Translations under genes and position numbers: made by a program
In this document: positions 55,300 through 63,076 of the stretch, in pieces
Layout: each line of letters begins with the position of its first letter
How positions within the stretch are numbered: the first letter of the stretch is position 1
Source of the DNA: Solirubrobacteraceae bacterium
Lineage (GTDB): Bacteria > Actinomycetota > Thermoleophilia > Solirubrobacterales > Solirubrobacteraceae
Assembly: GCA_030447275.1 (NCBI GenBank)
Contig: JAUJPF010000003.1
Location: 62,001 to 126,000, forward strand
Reading direction: 5' to 3'
DNA length: 64,000 bases
The notes under the pieces: generated by a model
What the model was told of the DNA's origin: nothing
Databases searched by the model: none
What the model saw: the letters and a program-made list of their open reading frames with translations, nothing else

Positions 55300-55458
55300 G
55301 ACTGACGATCAGGCGCGGTGACGCGGGCCAGTCGGCCTACCGAGAACCGGTGACGAACATCCGTCGAGTTTCGCTAATTGGCCCTCAAGGGGTCTTCGGC
55401 TCCTGTAGAGATGGCTCGGCTGCACAGAGAACTGGCGGCCGTCACCGGAGACACTTTG

Positions 55459-58400
55459 ATGCCTGCCACCTCGCGTTTCGCGGCCCTTCGCAGCCGCCTG
55501 ATCCTCACCTTCGCCCTCGCGCTGCTCGTCGCGCTCGCCGCTGCCTCGTCCGCCGGCGCCGCCGCGGATCCCGACGGCGCCGGCCCGTTCAAGTGCTCGT
55601 CGAGCTTCGCGTTCCAGACGATGCTGCCCTCGCTCTTCCAGGGCGCCGACGGCGATCAGTGCGACAGCACCGGCCTCCTCACCACGGCCAACTCCTACGA
55701 CTGGCAGGACCTCGTCCGCGACGGCGCGTTCAACGCGAACGGCGGCGGCATCAGGCGCATCGACGACGACGGCCTCGCCGGCTCGATCTACAAGGACGGC
55801 TCGCAGGAGTTCTCGCCGAACGGGTGGGACTACGACGCGAACCTCGGCGGCAAGAAGACGAACCTGCTCGCCGCGTGGGGGCACCCCGATCAGCTGACCG
55901 ACCTCTACCTCTACCTCGCGTTCGCGGCGACGGACGCCCCCGGCACGGTCCGCTACGGCTTCGAGATGAACGCGCTGGCGCCCGTCCCGGTCGGGCAGAG
56001 CGCGGTCAACCACCCGAACTACTTCAAGAACTCGAACAACCGCTGGGTCCTGAAGCGCAGCCTCGACGACGTCCTGATCGTCTTCAACTGGCAGGGCGGC
56101 GCGGCGGCCACGATCGAGCGGTGCTACTGGCGCCCCGAGGCGGGTGCGAACCCGCCGCCGATCTGGCAGTCCGGCCAGTGGACGGACTGCGTGAACCTCA
56201 CGACGCTCGCCGAGGCGCAGGGCCGCGGCAACGGCGACGGCGACAACAAGACGAACGACGCGATCACGAACTTCCTGCCCGGGCTGGCGGCAAACGAGCT
56301 GGTCGAGAACCAGTTCGGCGAGCTCGCCGTCAACCTCACGGCCGCTCTCGACGTCGGCGGCGTCAACCAGGACCCGTGCGTCAGCTTCGGCTCGTTCTGG
56401 ATGAAGACGCTGCCCGGCAACTCGATGAACTCGAGCCTCAAGGACCTCATTCCGCCGAACCCCGTGGCGATCTCGAACTGCGGCACGGTGAAGATCAAGA
56501 AGGTCACCTCGCCGAACCCGGACCCGAGCACCACGTCGTTCGACTTCGCCGGCGCCGGCTTCGACACGGCGGTCGCAGACGGGAAGCAGGCGAACAGCCC
56601 CACCTCGTTCTCGCTGGCCAACGGCCAGACCGAGGAGATCATCAACGTCGAGCCGAACGACCAGGTCGGCGACCCCGCGTACTCGATCACCGAGCAGGCG
56701 GAGGCCGGCTGGGCCCTGACCGGCCTCACCTGCACCGAGGACAAGACGACCAACTCCACGAAGTCCACGGCCACCGGCGTCGTCGGGCTGAAGGTGGAGC
56801 CCGGCGAGACGATCGAGTGCACGTACACGAACACGGTCAAGCCGGCCTCGCTGACCGTCGTCAAGGACGCCGCGCCGAATCACGCCCAGGACTTCGGGTT
56901 CAGCCAGTCGGGCCTCAGCGGCCAGACCGCGACGTTCGACCTCGACGACGACGCCGACGGCACGCTCCAGAACACGCAGACGTACGCGAACCGCAGCGAC
57001 TTCGGCACGAAGCTCGTCACCGAGACGCCGGTCTCGGGCTGGACGCTGTCGAACATCGCCTGCACGGGCACCGCCGCCGTGCGCTACGGCCAGGTCTCGG
57101 GCGGCGCCTTCACCGGCGGCCCGGGCGGCGCCACGTTCGCGCTCGGCGACACGACCGTCGAGGTCGACCTCCAGCCCGGCAAGACCGCGAGCTGCACGTT
57201 CCTGAACGTCGCCGCGGCCGCGTCGCTGTCGATCGTCAAGAACGCGGCGCCGGACCACGCGCAGGACTTCACGTTCGACCAGACCGGCCTGACCGACGAG
57301 TCCGCGTCGTTCGACCTCGACGACGACGCGAATTCCGCGCTTCAGAACACGAGGACCTACGGCAACCGGACCGACTTCGGCAAGAAGGTCATCAGCGAGG
57401 ACGAGGTCGCCGACTGGTTGCTCACGACCATCGCCTGCACCGGCACCGCCGCCGTGCAGTACGGCATCCGCGATCAGAACGGCGTCTTCACGCTCGACGG
57501 CGAGACGGCCGACTTCGAGCAGGGCGACGACGCGGTCGAGGTCGACCTCCAGCCGGGCAGGACCGCCTCGTGCACGTTCACGAACACGGCCGACCCCGCG
57601 TCGCTCGAGATCGTCAAGAACGCCTCCCCGGACCACGCGCAGGACTTCGCGTTCGCCCAGACGGGGCTGACCAACGAGACGGCGACGTTCGATCTCGACG
57701 ACGACGCGAACAACACGCTCCAGAACACGAAGGCCTACGGCAACCGCAGCGACTTCGGCACGAAGCTCGTGACCGAGACGCCCGCCGTCTGGGGCTGGAC
57801 GCTGACCGGCATCGCCTGCACCGGCGACGCAGCGGCGCGCTACGGCCAGCTCGACAGCGGGAACTTCGTGGAGGGCGTCAACGGGGCGCAGTTCGGCCAG
57901 GGCGACACCACGGTCGAGGTCGTGCTCGAGCCGGGCAAGAGCGCGAGCTGCACGTTCACGAACACCGCCCAGGCCTCGATGTTCACCGTCAAGAAGAACG
58001 CGGTGCCGAACCACTCGCAGAGCTTCAGCTTCGACGGCCCCGACGGCGGCTTCGAGCTCGTCGACAACGGCAACCTCGATGACGCGAAGCTCGACTACTC
58101 CACGTCGACCTCGTTCGGCCAGAAGGTCTTCCGCGAGCTCGGCGAGTCCGGCTGGGACCTCGCCTCGATCGCGTGCACGCAGCCGGGCGACGTCGAGATC
58201 GGCTTCTGGGACGGCAACCAGTTCCTGCTCGGGACGCCGGGCGGCGCCGCCGACACCGCCGCGTACGAGACGGACGACAACGCCGTCCGCGTCGACGTGC
58301 AGCCCGGCGAGTCGCTCGGCGAGTGCACCTTCCGCAACGACGCGCAGTCCTCCACGTTCAGGGTCGTCAAGGACGCTGTCCCCAACCACTCGCAGCCCTT

Positions 58401-61269
58401 CAGCTTCGTCGGCCCGAACGGCGGCTTCGAGCTCAACGACGGCGGCTCGCTCTTCGCCAGCACGACGAACTTCGGCCCGCGGGTCTACCGCGAGGTCGGC
58501 GAGGAGGACTGGACGCTCACAGACATCACCTGCACGCAGCCGGGCGACGCCCACATCGGCTTCTGGGACGGCAACGACTTCCTCCTCGGCCAGCCGGGCG
58601 GCGGCCCCGACACGGCGGCCTACCAGACGGGCGACAACGCCGTCCGAGTCGACATGCAGCCGGGCGCGAACCGCGGCCAGTGCACGTTCACGAACACGGC
58701 CGCGCCGGCGTCGCTGACGGTGGTCAAGGACGCGAACCCGAACCACGCGCAGGACTTCGGCTTCGCGCAGAGCGGGCTCTCCGGCGCGGCGGCGGGCTTC
58801 GACCTCGACGACGACGCCGACAACACGCTGTCCACCACGGAGACCTACGGCAACCGCACCGACTTCGGCAAGAAGGTCATCCGCGAGGTCGGCGCCGCGA
58901 ACTGGTCGCTGTCGCAGATCGACTGCACGGGCACGGCGGCCGTCCGGATCGGCAAGGCCGACGCCGACGGGCAGAACTTCACGGTCGACGGCAGGACGGA
59001 CGGCTGGGAGCAGGGCGACAACGCGGTCGAAGCCGACCTCCAGCCCGGCAAGAGCGCGAGCTGCACGTTCACCAACACGGCGGCGCCGGCTTCGCTGACC
59101 GTCGTCAAGGACGCCGCGCCGAACCACGCGCAGGACTTCGGCTTCGACCAGTCCGGCCTGACGAACGAGGCCGCGACGTTCGACCTCGACGACGACGCGA
59201 ACAACACGCTGTCCAACACGAAGACCTACGCGAACCGCAAGGACTTCGGGACGAAGGTCATCAGCGAGGACGGCGGCGTCGCGAACTGGTCGCTGACCGG
59301 CATCGTCTGCACCGGCGACGCGGCGGTTCGCATCGGCACGCTCGACGCGAACGACGACTTCACGCTCGACGCCAAGACCGGCGACTTCGACGGCGGCGAC
59401 ACCGCCGTGGAGGTCGACCTCCAGCCCGGCAAGAGCGCGAGCTGCACGTTCACCAACACCGCCGCTCCGGCTTCGCTGTCGATCGTCAAGGACGCCGACC
59501 CCAACCACGCGCAGGACTTCGCGTTCGACCAGACCGGTCTCGCCAACGAGACTGCGACGTTCGACCTCGACGACGACGCGAACAACACGCTGTCGGACAC
59601 GAAGACCTACTCGAACCGCAACGACTTCGGGACGAAGGTCATCAGCGAGGACGGCGGCCCGAAGGGCTGGACGCTTCAGAACATCGTGTGCGCCGGCAGC
59701 GCCGACGTCCGCATCGGCAAGCTCGACGCGAACGGCGCCTTCACGCTCGACGGCAAGGGCACCGGGTTCGAGGACGGCGACAACGCGGTCGAGGCCGAGC
59801 TCCAGCCCGGCAGGACGGCGAGCTGCACGTTCACCAACACGGGCCGGGGCACGCTGGTCGTCGAGAAGCAGACCGCTCCCGACGAGACCAGCGGCGCGAC
59901 GTTCGGCTTCACCACGGCCGCTTCCGGCGGGGCGCCGAGCTTCTCGCTGGCCGACGACGGGACCGACAGCCGCACGCTGCCGCCGGGCGCCTACACGGTG
60001 ACCGAGGGCACGAAGATCGGCTACCGGCTGACCGACGTCGACTGCGACGACACCGACTCGACGCAGACCGGCGACACGCAGGCGGTGCACGACCGCCGCG
60101 CCGCCTACGCGATCGAGGTCGGTGAGACGGTCACGTGCACGTTCACGAACCTGAAGATCAACGCGAGCACGATCGTCGTGAGGTCCGGCAACGAGTTCGC
60201 CTACCACGGCGACGACGTGACGTTCTCGTTCGACGTCACGAACCCCGGCAACAGCCCGCTCCACGACGCGGTCGTCACCGACGACCGGTGCACGAACGTC
60301 GCCGGGCCGGTGAAGCAGGTCGACACCGGCGACCCGAACGAGCTCGATCCGGGCGACAGGTGGATCTACAGCTGCACGATGCCCGTCCCGGCCCACACCG
60401 ACGGCGAGCGGAATCCGTTCCGCAACGTCGTCACGGTCAACGCCAAGGACGAGCAGGACCAGCCGGTCTCGTCGACCGCCGACCACCTGACGCGGATCCT
60501 GCACCCGGCGATCGCGGTCGACAAGACCGGGCCCGCCGACGGAACGGCCGGCCTGCCCGTGACCTACCGGATCGCCGTGTCGAACCCCGGTGACGTCGGG
60601 TTCGCCTCCGACCGCGTGACCGTGCAGGACGAGCTCTGCGAGGCGCCGCCGATCCCGGTCGCTGACGGCAAGCTCCGCGGTGACGGGGCCGACGCGACGC
60701 CGGCGACGCTCGACCCGGGCGACACGTGGCTCTACAGCTGCACGGTCCAGACGGCGATCGGCCAGGAGCGCGTCGACAACGTCGTCGACGTCGGCGGCAC
60801 CGACCCGAACGGTAGGACGGTCCAGGCCAGCGACACGGCGGGCACGCTCCTGCGCCAGCCCATCCAGCAGGTCGAGCCGCAGCGCGCGCAGCCCGGCGCC
60901 GCGCGACTCCAGGCCCCGGCCTCGTGCGTCACGAAGCCGTTCAAGGTCGTCATCCGCGGACGCCAGATCGACGCGGTGACGCTGTTCGTCCGCGGCAAGG
61001 CCGTCCGGACGCTCCGCGCCCGCCAGGCCGTGGTCCTGAGCGCGACCTCGAAGCGCGTGCTGGTCGACGGCAAGGTCCAGACGGTGCGGAGCGCCCAGAG
61101 CCAGCAGGTGTTCACGTTCCGCGTCGACCCGCGGCAGCTGCGGGCTGGGGCGGTACACCGCGTGAGCGCGAGGGTCACGTTCACCACCTCCAGCGGCACG
61201 AAGACGCGGCGGCTGAAGTTCGCGTTCCAGCGCTGCCAGGCCGCGCGCAAGCCGCGCTTCACCGGCTGA
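55459..61269 (+). CDS. Giant secreted protein with eight tandem SpaA-like (prealbumin-fold) repeats
   Basis: 1936 residues. Signal peptide (LILTFALALLVALAAASSAGA), a unique ~320-residue head (CSSSFAFQTMLPSLFQ, DYDANLGGKKTNLLAAWGH, VLIVFNWQGGAAATIERCYW), one diverged SpaA-like unit, eight tandem ~120-127-residue repeats, a final SpaA-like unit (GTLVVEKQTAPDE... TCTFTNLK), two DUF11-type domains (VTFSFDVTNPGNSPLHDAVV; VTYRIAVSNPGDVGF) and a C-terminal beta domain ending RKPRFTG. Repeats 1-3 and 6-8 show S-L-x-x-V-K...NHAQDF, FDLDDDA-N-x-L, a Cys before T-G, and S-C-T-F-T-N; the Lys/Asn ends resemble isopeptide-forming CnaB folds. No LPXTG or membrane anchor is visible. Probably a stalk-like surface or matrix protein. 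Confidence 0.85.
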   Translation: MPATSRFAALRSRLILTFALALLVALAAASSAGAAADPDGAGPFKCSSSFAFQTMLPSLFQGADGDQCDSTGLLTTANSYDWQDLVRDGAFNANGGGIRRIDDDGLAGSIYKDGSQEFSPNGWDYDANLGGKKTNLLAAWGHPDQLTDLYLYLAFAATDAPGTVRYGFEMNALAPVPVGQSAVNHPNYFKNSNNRWVLKRSLDDVLIVFNWQGGAAATIERCYWRPEAGANPPPIWQSGQWTDCVNLTTLAEAQGRGNGDGDNKTNDAITNFLPGLAANELVENQFGELAVNLTAALDVGGVNQDPCVSFGSFWMKTLPGNSMNSSLKDLIPPNPVAISNCGTVKIKKVTSPNPDPSTTSFDFAGAGFDTAVADGKQANSPTSFSLANGQTEEIINVEPNDQVGDPAYSITEQAEAGWALTGLTCTEDKTTNSTKSTATGVVGLKVEPGETIECTYTNTVKPASLTVVKDAAPNHAQDFGFSQSGLSGQTATFDLDDDADGTLQNTQTYANRSDFGTKLVTETPVSGWTLSNIACTGTAAVRYGQVSGGAFTGGPGGATFALGDTTVEVDLQPGKTASCTFLNVAAAASLSIVKNAAPDHAQDFTFDQTGLTDESASFDLDDDANSALQNTRTYGNRTDFGKKVISEDEVADWLLTTIACTGTAAVQYGIRDQNGVFTLDGETADFEQGDDAVEVDLQPGRTASCTFTNTADPASLEIVKNASPDHAQDFAFAQTGLTNETATFDLDDDANNTLQNTKAYGNRSDFGTKLVTETPAVWGWTLTGIACTGDAAARYGQLDSGNFVEGVNGAQFGQGDTTVEVVLEPGKSASCTFTNTAQASMFTVKKNAVPNHSQSFSFDGPDGGFELVDNGNLDDAKLDYSTSTSFGQKVFRELGESGWDLASIACTQPGDVEIGFWDGNQFLLGTPGGAADTAAYETDDNAVRVDVQPGESLGECTFRNDAQSSTFRVVKDAVPNHSQPFSFVGPNGGFELNDGGSLFASTTNFGPRVYREVGEEDWTLTDITCTQPGDAHIGFWDGNDFLLGQPGGGPDTAAYQTGDNAVRVDMQPGANRGQCTFTNTAAPASLTVVKDANPNHAQDFGFAQSGLSGAAAGFDLDDDADNTLSTTETYGNRTDFGKKVIREVGAANWSLSQIDCTGTAAVRIGKADADGQNFTVDGRTDGWEQGDNAVEADLQPGKSASCTFTNTAAPASLTVVKDAAPNHAQDFGFDQSGLTNEAATFDLDDDANNTLSNTKTYANRKDFGTKVISEDGGVANWSLTGIVCTGDAAVRIGTLDANDDFTLDAKTGDFDGGDTAVEVDLQPGKSASCTFTNTAAPASLSIVKDADPNHAQDFAFDQTGLANETATFDLDDDANNTLSDTKTYSNRNDFGTKVISEDGGPKGWTLQNIVCAGSADVRIGKLDANGAFTLDGKGTGFEDGDNAVEAELQPGRTASCTFTNTGRGTLVVEKQTAPDETSGATFGFTTAASGGAPSFSLADDGTDSRTLPPGAYTVTEGTKIGYRLTDVDCDDTDSTQTGDTQAVHDRRAAYAIEVGETVTCTFTNLKINASTIVVRSGNEFAYHGDDVTFSFDVTNPGNSPLHDAVVTDDRCTNVAGPVKQVDTGDPNELDPGDRWIYSCTMPVPAHTDGERNPFRNVVTVNAKDEQDQPVSSTADHLTRILHPAIAVDKTGPADGTAGLPVTYRIAVSNPGDVGFASDRVTVQDELCEAPPIPVADGKLRGDGADATPATLDPGDTWLYSCTVQTAIGQERVDNVVDVGGTDPNGRTVQASDTAGTLLRQPIQQVEPQRAQPGAARLQAPASCVTKPFKVVIRGRQIDAVTLFVRGKAVRTLRARQAVVLSATSKRVLVDGKVQTVRSAQSQQVFTFRVDPRQLRAGAVHRVSARVTFTTSSGTKTRRLKFAFQRCQAARKPRFTG
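56845..59844 (+). repeat. Eight tandem ~375-bp coding repeats
   Basis: Units begin at 56845, 57220, 57598, 57973, 58348, 58708, 59089 and 59470. Units 1, 2, 3, 6, 7 and 8 are of one type (DLDDDA core); units 4 and 5 are of a second type (NHSQ-P/S-FSF, GGFEL, IGFWDGN-x-FLLG). Stretches such as the one encoding SASCTFTN are nearly identical in DNA, which favours unequal recombination and assembly collapse. Confidence 0.9.
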
Positions 61270-61285
61270 GCCGGCGAGAGGGCGA

Positions 61286-61331
61286 GCGGCGCCGCCTGGG
61301 GCGGCGGCGCCGCGCGCCCCGTGGGGGCGCG
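61286..61331. terminator. GC-rich double hairpin after the giant repeat-protein gene
   Basis: GCGGCGCCGCC, loop TGGGGC, GGCGGCGCCGC (61286-61313), directly followed by CGCGCCCC, loop GTG, GGGGCGCG. The two stems abut. Likely terminator. Confidence 0.55.
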
Positions 61332-61340
61332 GCGCCGTGA

Positions 61341-61378
61341 CGCCCCCGCCCCCGCCCCCGCCCCCTCCCCCGCCCCTC
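61341..61378. repeat. CCCCCG-type low-complexity tract
   Basis: Imperfect hexamer repeat of C-rich units (CGCCCC repeated about five times with one T interruption) between the terminator and the L,D-transpeptidase gene. The other strand is G-rich with four or more G-runs, so it could form a quadruplex. Confidence 0.6.
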
Positions 61379-61411
61379 AAGTCTTCGCCGCCCGCGAGCG
61401 ATACTGATCAC

Positions 61412-62170
61412 GTGCGCCTTCGCCGCCTGATCTGCGCCGTCGCCGCCGGACTCGCCGTCGCGGCCGCCGCCGCGCCCTCCGCGGGCGCGTGGGAGCGGCC
61501 CGTGCGGCCGCTCGGGATCGAGGGGCCGCTCGGCGACGAGCGGCTCTCCGACGAGTGGCGCCTGACGCGGCTCGCGCATCCGATCAGCCGGTCGATCATT
61601 CGGGCGCGGCCCGACGGGACCGCGCCCGTGAGGGGCCGCCTGCGCTACCGCACGGAGGACGGGCCGCCCGAGGTGTACCTCGTCCTCTCGAGCCGCGTGC
61701 AGGAGGAGACGGAGCGGGTCTGGCTGAAGGTCCGCATCCCCGGCCGCCCGAATGGCCGCACGGGCTGGGTGCCGCGCGACGGGCTCGGGCCGATGTTCGC
61801 GGTGCCGACGAAGCTGCTCGTCGACCGCCGGCGCCTCGTCGCGACGCTCTTCCGCGACGGCAGGCCGATCTGGCGCTCGCGCATCGGCGTCGGCGCGCGG
61901 TCGACCCCGACCCCGGGCGGGCGCTACTGGATCCGCAGCCGGCTGCGGAACCTCGGCGGCAGCCCGATCTACGGGCCGTGGGCGTTCGGCACCGCCGCGT
62001 ACTCGCGGCTGAGCGACTGGCCGGGCGGCGGCGTGATCGGCGTCCACGGCACGAACGAGCCGCGCCTCATCCCCGGACGGCCCTCCCACGGGTGCATCCG
62101 GGTCCCGAACCGCCGGATCCGAGTGCTCGCGCGCCTGATGCCGATCGGGACCCCGGTTCAGGTGAAGTAG
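61412..62170 (+). CDS. L,D-transpeptidase (YkuD domain), secreted
   Basis: 252 residues. Signal peptide (LICAVAAGLAVAAAAAPSAGA), an SH3-like or linker region (residues ~30-120, with VWLKVRIPGRPNGRTGWVPRD), then a YkuD catalytic domain: VGVGARSTPTPGG-type strand, YGPWAFGTAAYS, GVIGVHGTNEP and the active-site S-H-G-C-I-R with Cys228. Cross-links peptidoglycan by 3-3 bonds or attaches proteins to the wall. It follows the giant repeat protein, which has no sortase signal, so attachment by this enzyme is a possibility, not shown. GTG start. Confidence 0.9.
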   Translation: MRLRRLICAVAAGLAVAAAAAPSAGAWERPVRPLGIEGPLGDERLSDEWRLTRLAHPISRSIIRARPDGTAPVRGRLRYRTEDGPPEVYLVLSSRVQEETERVWLKVRIPGRPNGRTGWVPRDGLGPMFAVPTKLLVDRRRLVATLFRDGRPIWRSRIGVGARSTPTPGGRYWIRSRLRNLGGSPIYGPWAFGTAAYSRLSDWPGGGVIGVHGTNEPRLIPGRPSHGCIRVPNRRIRVLARLMPIGTPVQVK

Positions 62171-62182
62171 GGCGAAGCCCGG

Positions 62183-63070
62183 TCAGCGCGACCGGCCGTT
62201 GACCACTTCGCAGCCGCGGAGGACGTCGCGGCGGTCGGTGGTCACGCGGTCGCGGCCGCGGCCGCAGCGCACGACGTCGCGGTCTGAGTCGCGGACGTTG
62301 ATGCGGTCGGGGCCCCCGCCGCCGAAGACGCGGTCGCGGCCGGAGCCGGCGTCGATCAGGTCGCCGAAGCTCCCGCCGGAGAGGACGTCGTTGCCGCTGC
62401 CGCCGACGATGTCGTCGCGAGCGCTGCCGCCGCTGGCGCGGTCGTCGCCGGGACCGCCCTGGAGCGCGTCGCGCCCGCCGCGTCCGAGCAGGCGGTCGTC
62501 GCCGCGCATGCCCTGCGCGCGGTCGTTGCCGTTGCCGCCGTCGATCCGGTCGCGGCCGCCCTCGCCGCCGATCAGGTCGTCGCCGCCGCCGCCCGCGATG
62601 TCGTCGTCGCCGGCGTAGCGCCGCGGGCGCTCGCCGAACAGGACCTCCTCGAAGTCGAACCCGAGGTCGACGTCGCCGCCGAGGAAGTCGCGGCCGGGGC
62701 CGCCGCGGATGACGTCGGTGCCGGTGCCGCCGACCATGTAGTCGCTGCCCTGGTTGCCGATCAGGCGGTCGCGGCCGATGCCGCCCTCCATCGCGTCGTC
62801 GCCGACGCCCGCGGTGAGCCGGTCGTTGCCGGCGCCGCCCGAGATGCGGTCCGAGTCGACGCCGCCCGTCACGCGGTCGTTGCCGTCGCCGGCGTCGACC
62901 TCGTCGCGATCGCGCGCGCCGATCGGCGCCTGGAGGCGGACCGCGATCGGCAGCCGGTTCGGCCCGGCCACGATCACGTCGTTGCCGACGCCGCCGATGA
63001 TCCGGTCGCCGCCCGCGTTGCCGGCGATGCGGTCGGCGCCGAGCTCGCCCCAGAACGCGTCGCCCAACAC
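62183..63070 (-). CDS. RTX-like nonapeptide-repeat segment downstream of an in-frame stop
   Basis: 295 residues if started at GTG 63070: almost wholly nonapeptide repeats of the GGxGxDxxx type (GGVGNDVIV, GGAGNDRLT, GGPGRDFLG, GGNGNDRAQ, GGSGNDVLS), with a Cys-containing end (VVRCGRGRDRV, VLRGCEVVNGRSR). There is no signal peptide here. The repeat register continues unbroken, in the same frame, from the upstream gene through the TAG at 63077-63079, so this is really the C-terminal half of that gene, cut by a nonsense codon or base error. Re-initiation at GTG is conceivable. Confidence 0.78.
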   Translation of the reverse strand: MLGDAFWGELGADRIAGNAGGDRIIGGVGNDVIVAGPNRLPIAVRLQAPIGARDRDEVDAGDGNDRVTGGVDSDRISGGAGNDRLTAGVGDDAMEGGIGRDRLIGNQGSDYMVGGTGTDVIRGGPGRDFLGGDVDLGFDFEEVLFGERPRRYAGDDDIAGGGGDDLIGGEGGRDRIDGGNGNDRAQGMRGDDRLLGRGGRDALQGGPGDDRASGGSARDDIVGGSGNDVLSGGSFGDLIDAGSGRDRVFGGGGPDRINVRDSDRDVVRCGRGRDRVTTDRRDVLRGCEVVNGRSR

Positions 63071-63076
63071 CCCCCC

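Noticed and set aside
55300..55458. Riboswitch (for example cyclic di-GMP type) before the giant repeat-protein gene
   Set aside because: The 160-base region has short stems but none of the conserved cores of GEMM or ydaO riboswitches could be matched.
55309..61380. Open frame of over 2000 codons on the minus strand across the giant repeat-protein gene
   Set aside because: It is the mirror of a high-GC, repetitive gene. The plus strand has a signal peptide, recognisable SpaA/DUF11 domains and normal composition; the minus product is Arg/Val/Gly-rich with no domain.
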